From Desmodesmus armatus (Eukaryota > Chlorophyta > Chlorophyceae > Sphaeropleales > Scenedesmaceae), in assembly GCA_007449985.2 (NCBI GenBank), contig VIIQ02000010.1, positions 682,001-746,000 of the forward strand: a DNA stretch of 64,000 bases. Direction: 5' to 3'. A program made the position numbers and the translations under genes. Shown here in pieces: positions 10,930-22,314 of the stretch (position 1 is its first letter; the number at the start of each line of letters is the position of its first letter). Below the pieces are notes generated by a model. The model was not told the DNA's origin. It ran no database searches and saw only the letters and a program-made list of their open reading frames with translations.

Positions 10930-13847
10930 TCATGCAGCAGCCACCTTGCCAGCATCAAAGCCCTCATCCCCATCTGCCTTGCGCAATGTGCCCAGCTCCG
11001 TGGGCGCCCCGGTCTTCACGACCGTGCTTTGCGCGTATGTTGCTGTTGCGTCTGCGCCGCGCTGCTTGACCTCTGAGTCGATCTGTCCCTTGATCCAGAA
11101 GTATGTCATGCGCAGGCCGTCCTTGAGGGACACTGTTGGCTGCCAGCCCAGCTTCTCTAGGATGAGGGTGTTGTCGCTGTTGCGGCCGCGCACACCCTCG
11201 GGGCCAGGTATGTGCTTGATGGGCAGCTTCTGCAGGGCACAAAATCGGGGTGGTGACAGCAGCAGGAGGAGGGTGAGTATGTGCAAACAGCATGGACAGT
11301 GCGCATTGCTACTTTGCCGCAAGGCCAACACGCCAGCTCTCGTCCTGGTTGACTGCCTGACTGCGACTTCTTCCCAACTACCAGCTACCACATTCTGTTG
11401 TCAAACCTTTACACCCAAGCGTGCATATCTTCTCAGACTACCCCAAAGCCTGCCGCTTCAACCCAACCAGCACACCCGCTGAGAGCCCACCCAGCATGCA
11501 CCACCCCTTCCTTACAAAAGTGCAACAGCACTTCCGCACGCAAGCCCCCTTCTCCCCACCCCAACCCCCACCCATCTCCCTCACCTTCTCCTCAAAGTCC
11601 ATTGCCAGCTGCATCATCTCATTCATGCTGACCATCTCACAGCTGCCCAGGTTGAGGGGCTCCCTGAAGTCTGACTTGGTCACGCGCAGGATGCCCTCCA
11701 CACAATCGTCAATGTAGGTGAAGCTGCGGGTCTGCTTGCCGTCGCCCCACATCTCAATCTCTGTTTTGCTGGTCAGCACCTGAGATGCACAGGAAACAGG
11801 ACGGGCAGGGTAGAGGAAGTGAATGGTCAGTGATCAGGCGCTAACAGCCGTAACGGCAGACAGCAAGCATAAGCTTGCTGTGGTGTAGATAGCATGGCCG
11901 ACTAGGGGAGCACAACCTGAATTGAGGCCCTGAGTGGTCAGCGGCATGAGTGTGACATACAGGGACAACCTTCCACCCTGCAACACACTGCACCAAATCA
12001 ATGGCCGAATCTCTGCACGCCAATCTCTGCGCCCCAATCCCTGTTACCCCCTGCGCGCGCTCAGTTGTGTGCTTACCTTTCTGCAGAAGGCTGCTGGTGC
12101 CTTCTCACGGCCACCCTTCCATGTGCCGTAGGGCCCGTAGATGTTGTGGAAGCGTGCAATGCGGCACTCGATGCCAAAGTCCTTGTTGTAGTGCATGCAC
12201 AGCTCCTCAGTGGCAAGCTTCTCAAGGCCGTACGAGTCCTGAGGCTGTGGGCAGCAACAGACAGCACACGACACACGCAAGAGGGTCAGTAACACAAGAA
12301 CCTGCACACCAAGCCAAGCATACACATTACCAAGTAAACTGCGTTGCATATGCATGCACAGCCTGCCCTGCACTGGAGATGCAGCCTGACGCAGCCATCC
12401 AACCCCAAAGGGTTCGGTCATAAAATGCTGGTATAGCACAGGAGGCCGAGTGGACTGTGTGTGCGTGTGTGTGCTGACCTGTGCTGGCCATGCGTCGGCC
12501 TCCTTGAGGCCTCCTCCCTCCACCTCTGTCTCCAGCTGCTTGTGCTCAGGGTAGATGCAGGCACTGGAAGCGTAGAAGAACCTAAAGCAGTGAACGAACA
12601 GGCAGCAGGGCACGCCAAAACACATGTCACATGTTGGTGCAAGGTCAAGGCAGTGGTGACGACGAGAACAACCCGAGGTTGACAGGGGGCTGTTCCTGCA
12701 GGTGCGCGCTTGCCACCTCAAGCCTTGCTTGGTGTTGTGGACTGCACATGCATGCAAGGTGTGGCCTGCATGCTCAGTTGTCACTCCTTTACCCCATGCA
12801 TGTGCATGCAAGGCTACCCAGGCCAGGTTGTAAACAGCCCACCCTGCACATATGCTTGCAAGCACTCGCCACTGAATTCCTTCAACATGCTTGCAGGCCC
12901 CCCTGACCGACCAAGGACCCCAGCACACAAGCCCCCTTTCCTCCCCTGCCTGTCTCCTCACCGTGTGACTCCATTCTGCCTTGCTGCCTCCATCATGTTG
13001 TAGCTGATCATGGTGTTGTTGTAGAGGATGACGGAGTGGTTGGACTGGATGAAGCCCATGCCTCCCATGTCTGCTGCCAGGTTGAACACATGGTCGCAGC
13101 CCTCACACACCTTCTTGCAGTTGTCAAACAGGCGCAGGTCCACAAGGTGGAACTCGTCGCAGAACTGGTCCTCCTGCAGGGGGTTGGGGAGGGGTGTGAA
13201 GGACAGGGGTGGGTGGTGAGGGTGGGTTTGTGCTCAAGGGCAGCAGCAGGCAGCAGCAGTGACTGGCTAAGGCAATTGTGGCATACACATGCAGCATGGA
13301 CAGCTGTGCAGAGGAGAAGGAGTTTTTGGAGTACTCAAGGGACCTTTGACGCGCAGAGACCGCCATTGTGGTGTGCACTTGTGATGGGAGGTTAGAGGCC
13401 ACAGGGCGGAACTGCTGTGCAGATGCTGCTGTGGCTGCCAGCCACCCGGTGGAACGCGTTGCCAATGCAGTATGGGTATGTATGGATAATTCAAGTCCTT
13501 GAAGTTGATATCCAGACACCCAGCCGTTGCAGCACACCAGCACCCTAAATTATTCTGTGGTGTCCGGCCGGACAAGTATGATTGCATCCGTGGCAGACCC
13601 AAAAGAGGCGCAAACAACTCACCGAATAGTGCTCATTGCGCTTCCAGTCACACGCAATCACGTAGTGTCCCTCCGACTTGAGCCTCTTTGCCAGGTGGGA
13701 AGCGATGAAGCCTCCTGCTCCCGTCACACAGACCTTTAGCGCCTTCTGGGGCCAGTAAGCCTCAAAGGGATACTTTGCAAGCGAGGAGACCTCCTTGTAG
13801 TCGCTGTGAATGTTCTGATCGGCCTGGCGCTGAGTGTCTGTGTCCAT
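10930..13847 (-). CDS. GME: GDP-mannose 3',5'-epimerase
   Basis: Extended short-chain dehydrogenase converting GDP-D-mannose to GDP-L-galactose (and GDP-L-gulose), the entry to plant-type ascorbate and wall-sugar synthesis; cytosolic. Six exons, all phases joining: 13623-13847, 12962-13173, 12479-12581, 12077-12244, 11585-11779 and 10930-11229 (TGA). Visible motifs are the NAD Rossmann loop VTGAGGFIASHLAKRL, NLAADMGGMGFIQ, the SSACIYPEHKQLE segment, the catalytic Tyr-Lys pair in DSYGLEKLATEEL, RFHNIYGPYGTWKGGREKAP, TRSFTYIDDCVEGI and the C-terminal TGAPTELGTLRKADG. About 400 residues including a plant-like N-terminal extension. No frame break. Assignment is very secure. Confidence 0.97.
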
Positions 13848-14892
13848 GGTGGTCGTGGCAGCAAAAAGTGCAGATTGACCGAGTCAGGAGAGGGACGCGG
13901 CAGCAAGAATGCCAGACGATTGCGCAACAAAAGGTAACGACTTGTGAGTGGAGAGAGGGATTAAGGGTGCGGCGTTTGGCATAACAATGTCAGATTACAA
14001 ATCGCGCAAGAACGTTCTGGCAGCACATTCACAGATCCCTAGATCTATCTATGGCTGAGAAAGTGTTTTTGATTGCTGGAAGCTGCCCAACAGCGGCTGA
14101 CGCCTTTGTCCATGGCAGCACTAAAAGTCCCATCCACGCTACTTGCTGCCAAGACAAACCACAACTCTTGAGTAAAACTCCTTGAAGAGATGCATTACAG
14201 GCCGTCATCCGGCCTAGGTGCTGGCTCTGCTGATGGAAACAAAATGCAATCCCCTTTTACTTTTCTGGTACGTACCAGCCGGGCATATGCATGCACGTTT
14301 TGCTTTCAATTAGATAACTCCCAGCAGTAAATGCCATGACTCGGCCTGGCAGGCCTTCTCTGCTGCATGACCTGCCAGCTTGCACTGCAAATCCATCCTG
14401 CAAATCCCAGGCTAAGGCTGGGCCTTCCAGCAGCAGCTACCAGTGCCTATGCAAACCGCATGTGCGACAAATGGTATCAAATATGCTTTGGGAAGTCCCC
14501 AACTTACTTGCTGCTCCAGTAGCAGGTGGCAGCTCCCCTTGCGCAGGCTCCTGAGCTGGAACAACCATGGCGACTTCAGCAGTGGCAGGAGACATTCACT
14601 ACTTTTATATCGACTTAAAGCGCGCCCTTGTCTATTCTGTGGAAAGCTTGCTACTCTCGAGAGCAGTGTCCAATGTTTCCGTCCGATACAACGAGCTTGT
14701 TGTTGCAAAGTTGCGAGAGTTGAGCGCTCAAAGGTACTCTTGGTGTCAGACAGTCTCTGGACATATCACCGCCTGACTAACAAGGTCTGCCAGGTGGACG
14801 CTTTCCAGCCACAGCGGGAAAACACAAAACCCAACCCACCACACAACGGGCTGGCCACAGAACAGCATCTGAACGCTTCAGAACAAATCTCA
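13848..14892. other. Region between RRP1 stop and epimerase start
   Basis: Because both flanking genes run on the minus strand, this holds the RRP1 3' UTR (upper part) and the epimerase promoter and 5' UTR (lower part). TTACA at 14195-14199 is a minus-strand TGTAA about 0.7 kb after the RRP1 stop. A small plus-strand open frame is listed separately. Confidence 0.4.
14567..14776 (+). CDS. Possible small plus-strand ORF or first exon, unidentified
   Basis: The ATG at 14567 sits in a strong context (ACAACCATGGCG) and opens 69 codons beginning MATSAVAGDIHYFYIDLKRA. The composition is less low-complexity than surrounding chance frames, and a possible donor (AAAG|GTACTC) occurs near 14732. It is antisense to the presumed RRP1 3' UTR. 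I recognise no family. It may be chance. Confidence 0.2.
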   Translation: MATSAVAGDIHYFYIDLKRALVYSVESLLLSRAVSNVSVRYNELVVAKLRELSAQRYSWCQTVSGHITA

Positions 14893-17800
14893 CTAAAAGA
14901 ACTCGGACGCCTTGAGGCGCGGGACGCTGCTGGGCGTGATCTTGCGCCTTGGTGTTGCTGATGCTGAGGTTGGTCGGCCGCTGCTGTCCAGCTGAGCTGC
15001 TGACTTCAGCGCGGAGCCCTTGGGTTTCGCCCTGGGAGGTGTGCGGACGTCAGCTGCTGGTGGCGGCGCACCGTGCTCAAAGTACATATTCTGCTGCAGG
15101 TTGATCTTCACACCCCGCTTGGCTGCACCGGCAGCCGCAGCACCCTGGGGCCCTGCTGCTGCTATGAGCCTCCCAGCTGCTGCTGCCGCTGATGGTGACT
15201 GTGGAGTGGCCTGCTGCTTGTCACGCGCCTGCTTCTGCTTCTTCTGCTTCTTGTGGGAGCTGCCGGGAGTCACTGCAGGGACGGCAGGAGCAGCCTCCTG
15301 CGCCGCCGGCTGCTGCTGCACTTGCTTCTTGTGGTGCTTGCCAGCAGCACTGCCTGGCTCTGCATGACCATTTGCCACAGCAACCTGGGGTGGCTGCTGC
15401 TGCTCCTGCTGCTGCTCGCCCTGAGCCTGCTTCTTGGCCTTCTTGCCCTGCTGCTGCTGCTTCGGCGTGTGGTGCGCCCGCTGCTTCTCTGCGCTAGCCG
15501 CTGTCACACCCCCACCACCACCCCCACCACCAGCAGCTCCCCCTGCTGCTGCTGCTGCCTCTGCCTTGCGTCTCTTGCCCGCCAGTCGCTCCAGGTCTTT
15601 GCTGAGTGCATACAGCGCCTCCCTGTTGCGCGCCCTCACCCCCACCTGAGCACCCCGATCAAACAGCAGCGAGGCAAAGCCACCCACATCCAGCAGCAGC
15701 TCCAGGCAGTAGGCCCAAGCAGCCATGTCTGCCTCATCCTCGTCACTGTCACTGCTGCTGCTGCCACCGTCGCTGCCCGCTGCTGCTGCTGAGGCTGCTG
15801 CCAGGTCCTGAACCAGAGCATCAAACACCGACTCCCTGGTGACAGCAGGAACAGCACAGCACAGCAACAGAGTGGCAGCAAACGCCCACAGCACAGCATA
15901 GTCAGTGAGAAGCAGTGTGGCGAGGGACTCGGTGAAAACAAAGCTTGCACACCAGACAGGCAGCAGAGGGCTGCTGCTTGACATCTGCTGGCTGCAACAA
16001 ACCCCAGCCCCGTCAGGACCCCTCGCCACGCACTGTCTTGCTAGGCCTGCACACTGTCAGGGATGGTCCTTCAGCGCACACCACTTTTGACTCCCAGAGT
16101 GCTGGACTGTCAGGCGGAGATTGCAGCATCACCATCCTACAATGCCTGGCTTCACCCGCAAGCTGCACCTCCCCCCCATCCCACTTCCTCACCTGACGCG
16201 CGCCACCATAGCGGCCTCCCCGCTGTGCTGCATCACCCCCAAGAATGGCTCCAGCAGTGCTGTCAGTGCAGGGCCAGGCAGTGCCCCCTCACCCGCAGCC
16301 CTCCTCAGCTCCGGCAGCCATATGTCTGCCAGGTGGTAGGACAGCCCCAGGCTGCGGCCCGTGTTAGCGGGGGGAACCAGGGACCCAACCAGGGCAGGCT
16401 GCTGGTGAAGGACTGGATGGACTCAATACACCTGCGACAACCGGCCAGCACACCACAGGGATGCCTGCCTTACTTACACCATGTTTGTGGGTTCCGTTAC
16501 CAGTCAAAGTGATACTTAATCACTGAGGATTGAGAGTCAATGACTGAGGGTTCAGAGATTCTTGCTGCTCAGCAGGCCTTGGCCAGGGCTTGCTGCTGAG
16601 GCATTATAAAGCCGCCGCCAAGTGGTGCCAAGCCCAGTGAACGCTGTCGAAATGACTTGGTGTGGCTGTTGCATCAGAGGGTGCGACAAAGTCAACCACC
16701 AAGCACCTGCACGCTGCTGCCACAGGACATCCAAGACTGGAGGCGCTCCGTGGCAGCACCCCAGCACGTGAGCCCCCCTCACAAAGTGTTGCTGACAGGC
16801 TCAAGCATGTGGCTTCCCCGCAATGACCACCCCACCCCACCCCCCCCCCCGGGCGCAGCGGTGTTGCTCACTCACCAGTCCTGTGCCGCCAGGCGGGTGA
16901 ACACTGCTGCCACAAACTTGCGCACCAGCATGAGGAACTTGTTGAGGCGGTGCCTGTCCAGCGCAAACCACTCGGCGCGCAGCGTGTGCAGCATGGCAGC
17001 CCAGTACAGCACTGCCATGCCTGGCTGCATGGAGGGGATCAACCCAGCAAGGCGCTCGGCCAGGTCCGCCTGGGGCCGCGACAGCAGAGGCAGCAGTAGC
17101 AGAAGGCAAACAGATGAATTCAATGTAATTCAATGTTTGCGCCATTCAGAGATATACAGGCGCACACGGACCATTGCACACAGGGGTTGAGGAACTCAAC
17201 CCCTGTGTGTGTAAGGCAGAGCGCAACTGCACAAAGGCTGTCGTCGTTGCTGTCGTGGTGTGGCACAGGCAGAGCCAGGAAGATGCATACTACCCCTGCT
17301 GTTGTGTCCATGCCCCCCCCCCCTCCACCAACCCCGCCTCAAAGTCAACAGTGCGCCTGCCACACAGGAACAAAAGCTGCAGTGTGCCCCTCCTCCGCCC
17401 CCCCCCCCCCCCCAAAGCAGCGCCCACCTGCACCGGCTCCTTGTCTGAGTGCCAGAAGCAGAAGTAGATGCCCTTCCACAGCTTCAGCATGTCCAGCTCA
17501 GACACAATCGACCTGGGGCAGCAGGGGGCGCAGCAAAAACATGAAGTTACTGCGGACTGATGTGATTGATCTGACAGAGAGTTGATGCAGAAACAGCCGG
17601 AGCCACTGTGCGCGCATCCAGAGCAGACAATCAGGGGTGATTGGCTGCAGGAGGCTGTCAGACAGCTGCTGATAACGCCCAACGGAGCATGAGTGCAGGG
17701 CAAAACTACCCTCCTCCTCCTCCTCTCCTCCCAAAAGCTGTGCCTTGACGACATCTGGACAGGGGTGTGGGACCCTCACCCATCTGCAAGGCAGATGAGC

Positions 17801-18104
17801 CACCTACCCACCTGTGAGTCAGCCAGCGTGACAGAGCCTGCAGGCCCTGCTCGCGGGTGTGGTAGTCAGTAGACCCCAAAGCACGCGCAAACTTGCTGTT
17901 CCCAGCGCTCAACGCATCTGCCTGCTGTTGCTGCTCCTGCTCCGGCTGCTGCTGCCGGTGCTGGCGCTTGTGCTTGTGCTGCTGCTGGCCTGCAGGGCTG
18001 TCAGCTGCTGGTGCAGCTGGCACCTGCTCCAACAGAGGCCTTGAAGGCTTAAGCTTGCGCTTTTTGCTGCGTTTGGCAGCAGCATCAGGGCCTGGCTGCG
18101 ACAT
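14893..18104 (-). CDS. RRP1: RRP1/Nop52-like ribosomal RNA processing protein
   Basis: Nucleolar factor needed for pre-60S rRNA processing. Exons: 17812-18104, 17428-17512, 16876-17069, 16193 to about 16400, and 14893-15836 (TAG). The start chosen is MSQPGPDAAAKRSKKRK; no ATG lies upstream in frame before the divergent gene. The alpha-helical Nop52 core is clear: FARALGSTDYHTREQGL, LKLWKGIYFCFWHSDKEPVQ, EWFALDRHRLNKFLMLVRKF, RSLGLSYHLADIWLPEL and FDALVQDL. An acidic Ser/Asp stretch follows, then a long Lys/Gln/Ala-rich tail. The tail ends with VKINLQQNMYFEHG and a basic PRRKITPSSVPRLKASEFF segment typical of the family C-terminus. No frame break; about 570 residues. Only the acceptor of exon 4 is uncertain by a few bases. 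Confidence 0.9.
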
Positions 18105-18197
18105 GGGCAGATATGCTGCTGATGGCGCTGCTGCTGTTGCGGTGGCTGCGCTTTGCAATCTGCAGACGGCGACGACGTTGCACGTTTAAGTTCACTA
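18105..18197. promoter_or_regulatory. 93-bp head-to-head spacer, bidirectional promoter candidate
   Basis: Only 93 bases separate the RRP1 start (-) from the dehydrogenase start (+). Both 5' UTRs must be very short or overlap, so transcription presumably initiates in both directions from one nucleosome-free site. The plus half contains CACGTTTAAG just before the dehydrogenase ATG. Confidence 0.55.
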
Positions 18198-21100
18198 ATG
18201 GTGAGTTCCACTGCTGAGCTTGCAACCGATGGAAGTGAAGTTTTACCCGCTGACAGGTGAGTAAGAGTTTGTCATTCGTTTTAAGCAGCCTTCACAGGAC
18301 CAGCAAAAGCCTACAAGCCAGCTCACTTCTCAACCTTTTGATGCATTTATTCGGTTGCTGTTTGCCCCTCATTTCCAAAGCCTCGCGCTCTGCTTGTGAA
18401 CACTTGGCAGCACTGCAGTGATCCTTCGTCAGCAGTGGCTCATGATGGGGTCCACAGGGGCTCCCGTCAGCGATGATAGCGAGGTCTGGGAGGTGTGGTG
18501 GTGTTATGATGGCTGGCACCCGCCTGCGGACAAGTGAGTCGGGGCAGCACCAATCCTGGGGGTCACCTTGTCAGGACTGCTTTGGCAAACAGCATTCCTT
18601 GCAGCAGCAGAGCACAGTCATCTGTTGTGCTCAACAAGGACATCTGTTGGGCAGGGGAACTGTTGATGGCCGCATTGCAGTGAGCAACCCTGATACGTCC
18701 ACCTGCGCCCCCCCCCCCCCAAACCAGGCTGGCTGACACTGGCCCCTTCCCTTCCTTCCGTCCTTCTCCGCCTGACCCCTCGTTTTGCCCCTCCCCTCCA
18801 TTACCCCCCCCCCCAGGCTTGAGGCCATCCTACCCCCCTGGGCCCGCCTCCACCGCATGGACCCCTCCAAGCCACTGGCACAGCAGGTGCACCTGAAACA
18901 GCGCCCTGTTTGAGCGGGTTGATTTTCTCCGTAGCATCAGTGTTGCCTTGCACATGCCTCCTGCAGTGCAGTGCCATGGCAGGGGCGTGCATGTTGCAAA
19001 GCACACAGGTTGAGTTATTCGGTGTACATCAGGGAAGGCATCATCACCACATGGCGTGACTCCAGCATTCCAGCTCTGTGATGCTATGTAGGCGCTGAAT
19101 TTGAGTCAAGCCGGTGCACGTCTAGTCACGTCATCAGATCATCTCACATGGCTGCGTCCAATCACATGTGCAGGTGGGCAACGCGCGCGTGCTCATACCC
19201 ACCACCGGCACCGTTGATGCAGAGGTGATAGCCGCTGCGCCCCACTGCAAGCTCATAGCACAGCCGGCAGCAGGCACAGCCAATATTGACAAGGAGGAGG
19301 CCAAGCGGCGGCGCATACCTGTCACATACGCGCCCGGTGAGGAGGGAGGGGGCGACGTCCAGGACGACGGGCTGATTGTGGCTATCACACCTCCGATCAC
19401 ACCTCCTTTCTTTGGTGCTGGGACGTGTGGGGTCAGTACCTGTCATGTCTGTACAGAGCCCCCCCTCCACACACACAATATAGTATGCTAGCTACACATG
19501 TATTCTCCGTGCCTAACACACACAACTCAGCCGCAAAGGACGACAGGTGTTGTTGGAGCCGGCAACAACCACTCCATCCTCTTGCTCCAAAGAAGCCAGG
19601 CGACCTGGGCACTTGTCTACAGTGTGTTCAGTGGGTTCACAGGGGGCCGGGTCATACGCAGGCCCTGAAGTTGCTCCAAAACCCCCCGCAGGAGCTGCAT
19701 CAACCCTGGGTGCCTCGTAAATGGCAGCAGGATGCGCACACTACCAGCTGCATGTTTCAGCGTTGCATATCACAAAGCTGCCCTGTGTGCAGTCCATGAT
19801 GGTCACATCTGTAGTCTGCTACCGGGATCACCATCATGAGCTCCACACAGGACGGCCTTGGTATGTGCAACTGGCGGAACATGCGTCTGATAGTTGCCAT
19901 TCCAGAGCTACGGGGTCGAGGCCTGCTCAGGCTAGCGCAGCACAGGCTGTCTAAGTGCGGTCACTGTTATGTGCTGTGCCATTGTGTGATGCCCTGTGCT
20001 GTTATGTGCTGTGGTGTGCTGGTGCCATGTTTGCTTTTCCCTCACAGGCTGCAATGATGCCGCCACTGCTGAGGTGGCGCTGATGTTGATGCTGATGCTC
20101 ATGCGGCGGGTGGATGAGGCCCGGTGAGACCACCAGAACACAGTGATGCTGTGCTTGCTGCTGCATTAATTTTTGCCATGCTGTTCACAGCTGAGGTGCT
20201 GTGCTGTGCTATGCAAGGGTAGTGTCCCGCAACCCTCAGTGACTTGAAGCCCAATCAGGACCTCCAGCAAGCCATACTGTGGTAATTCATAGCATTGAAT
20301 TGTATGTCTGTATTGCAGTGCTGCATGCAAGCTCAAGTTCCAGCAATCTGATGTTTCCGTGCTGCGCTGTGCTGTGCTGTGCTGTGCTGTGCTGTGCTGT
20401 GCCCTGCAGTGCTGCATTCCGGGCGCGCGTCATAGGGGAGCCTGTGGGTCATGACCTTCAGGGCAAGGTGCTGGGGGTGGTGGGGCTGGGGCGCGTGGGG
20501 CGCTGCCTGGCCAATGCAGCAGCAGCACTGGGCATGGAGGTGCTGTCCACCGGCAGCAGCAGCAGCAGGTAAGGGAGGGTGGGGTGAAGGGGCTCCATAT
20601 GTATGGTTGTGTAAGGGCGGCATGGACAAGGGGGGGGGACCCCCACATGGAGGTGGGGATGGGAAGAGGACTGTGCAGGAGGACGTTGGTGTTGCACCAT
20701 GACGGCAGTGGCTGGCAGTCACCCACTCCCATAGTCAGGGGCTGAATGATTGCCAAAGGTATGTTAACTGAATGAAGGGTGGCTTGAGCAGCACAGTGTT
20801 GGTGTGATATGATGGCTGACAGACATCCAGACCTCCCACCCTCCCAGCCGCCCACCACACATCAAACCCAGGGTGTGTGCACCTATTACACGTTGGCTGA
20901 CTCTGTTGACCAAGAAGGTGTGATTTGATCACCTGGCAGGCTTAGTCTCACCCATCGTCGTGTGTTGTGTTTTTTTTTTGCTGTGTGCGTTGCACACTCA
21001 TGTGTCTATAGGGCGCATGTCCGCTTGTATGTATGCCCATGCATTCCGACAGCCGACTTACACACTTGGTGGTAGCTGCTGGCATCCACCAGCACCAGAC

Positions 21101-22314
21101 ATCAAAACATGGTGAGAAGCTGTCAACAGGACAGCCACAACACGTCTGTGTGACGCCCACAGTATCTTCCTTGCGTGTGTGCTGTTGCCCCAGGCAGGAG
21201 CTGGAGGAGTTGCTGAGGTGCTCTGATGTCATCAGCCTGCACTGCCACCTCACCCCTCACACCAAGGGGCTCATCAGTGGCCCTGAGCTGGCCCTCATGA
21301 AGCCATCAGCTGTGCTCATCAACACCTCACGAGGGGTAAGGACCAGGAAAGGTCGGGTCAGACAGGGTCTGTGGGGCTTGCTGCGGTGGTAGCAAGAGAT
21401 GCACCCTGTGCACCGCAGCTTGACCTTTATGCCGGGCCTTGCTGTGTGCGCGTGTCAGCCAGGCCCTTCGGGATGTGCATGCTTGTCTGATGTCCCCCTT
21501 TGTGGGCATTACCTTGACGCCTGAGTGACCCCCCCCCCCCCCCCCCCCCCCCCCCCCGTTGCGCACTGTGGCACAGCCTGTGTTGGACAAGGCTGCGCTG
21601 CTGGAGGCCCTGAGGGGTGGCGCTCTGGCTGGAGTGGGGCTGGACGTAGGCTGGGATGAACCTGACGACCCACAGGAGGAGCTGTACAGGTGGGGGGTGA
21701 GGTGGGAGGTGGCGCTGAGTTTGGAGTTAGTTGGGCTGCATGCACAGACATATTCCCAGTTTCAACAATGCAAGAAAAGGGTCTGAATGGGATTTGGGCA
21801 TGGGGTTTTGCAACCCAAATTTGCAAACCCCAATGTGCAAATCCCAATTCAATTGAGGGCAAAGCGTGGGGTGAGGTGGGGTGGGGTGGTGTGAGACCCT
21901 GGCGGAATGTCGCTCGAAAGGAAGGCTGGGATAGGGGTTTTGGAGCGGGATGTGCGCAAGCCCTCTGTGTGCCTAAAACAGCAATAACCCAGGCGGCTAC
22001 CTATATGTGATGCAGCAGGAGGTATTGCAGGCATGCACAAAGCAGCTGGACTGTTGTTGCCAGGCACATTGTTTGTTCTAAGCATACCGCAGCCCCTGCA
22101 ACCAAGCAACCCGTGCTGAATGCCTGCTGCTGTGCTGTGCTGTGCTGCGCCGTGCTGTCTGGCTTGGTCTGGTCTGTCCAGGCACCCGAAGGTGCTTGCT
22201 CTGCCGCACATGGGTTCAGCCACTCACGAGGTGTATGAGCGCATGGCCCAGGTGCTGTGCCACAACATACGCGCCATACGGGAGGGAGGGGACCTACTGC
22301 ACAGGCTGTGCTGA
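18198..22314 (+). CDS. D-isomer-specific 2-hydroxyacid dehydrogenase family protein
   Basis: NAD(P)-dependent oxidoreductase of 2-hydroxy/2-keto acids; exact substrate unknown. Eight exons with matching phases: 18198-18255, about 18817-18888, 19174-19336, 20048-20123, 20410-20568, 21194-21335, 21577-21689 and 22182-22314 (TGA). The N-terminal flavodoxin-like half includes ARVLIPTTGTV and LIAQPAAGTANID. The NAD loop is KVLGVVGLGRVGRCLA. The active site shows INTSRGPV (Arg), the DVGWDEPDDP glutamate region and LPHMGSATHE (His). About 300 residues. GLDVGWDEPDDP resembles the plant subgroup of Arabidopsis At1g72190 more than classical phosphoglycerate dehydrogenase or hydroxypyruvate reductase; this is from memory. 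No targeting peptide is obvious. Confidence 0.88.
20363..20403. repeat. (TGTGC)n pentanucleotide microsatellite
   Basis: About seven to eight TGTGC units in the intron just before the NAD-loop exon of the dehydrogenase, ending six bases from the acceptor. Confidence 0.85.
21531..21557. repeat. 27-base C homopolymer in a dehydrogenase intron
   Basis: Uninterrupted C run 20 bases upstream of the acceptor at 21576. It may serve as an extended pyrimidine tract. Its true length is unreliable in any assembly. Confidence 0.85.

Noticed and set aside
18105..18158. An RRP1 start further upstream, near 18158
   Set aside because: The codon there is TTG, not ATG. The first in-frame ATG is at 18104.
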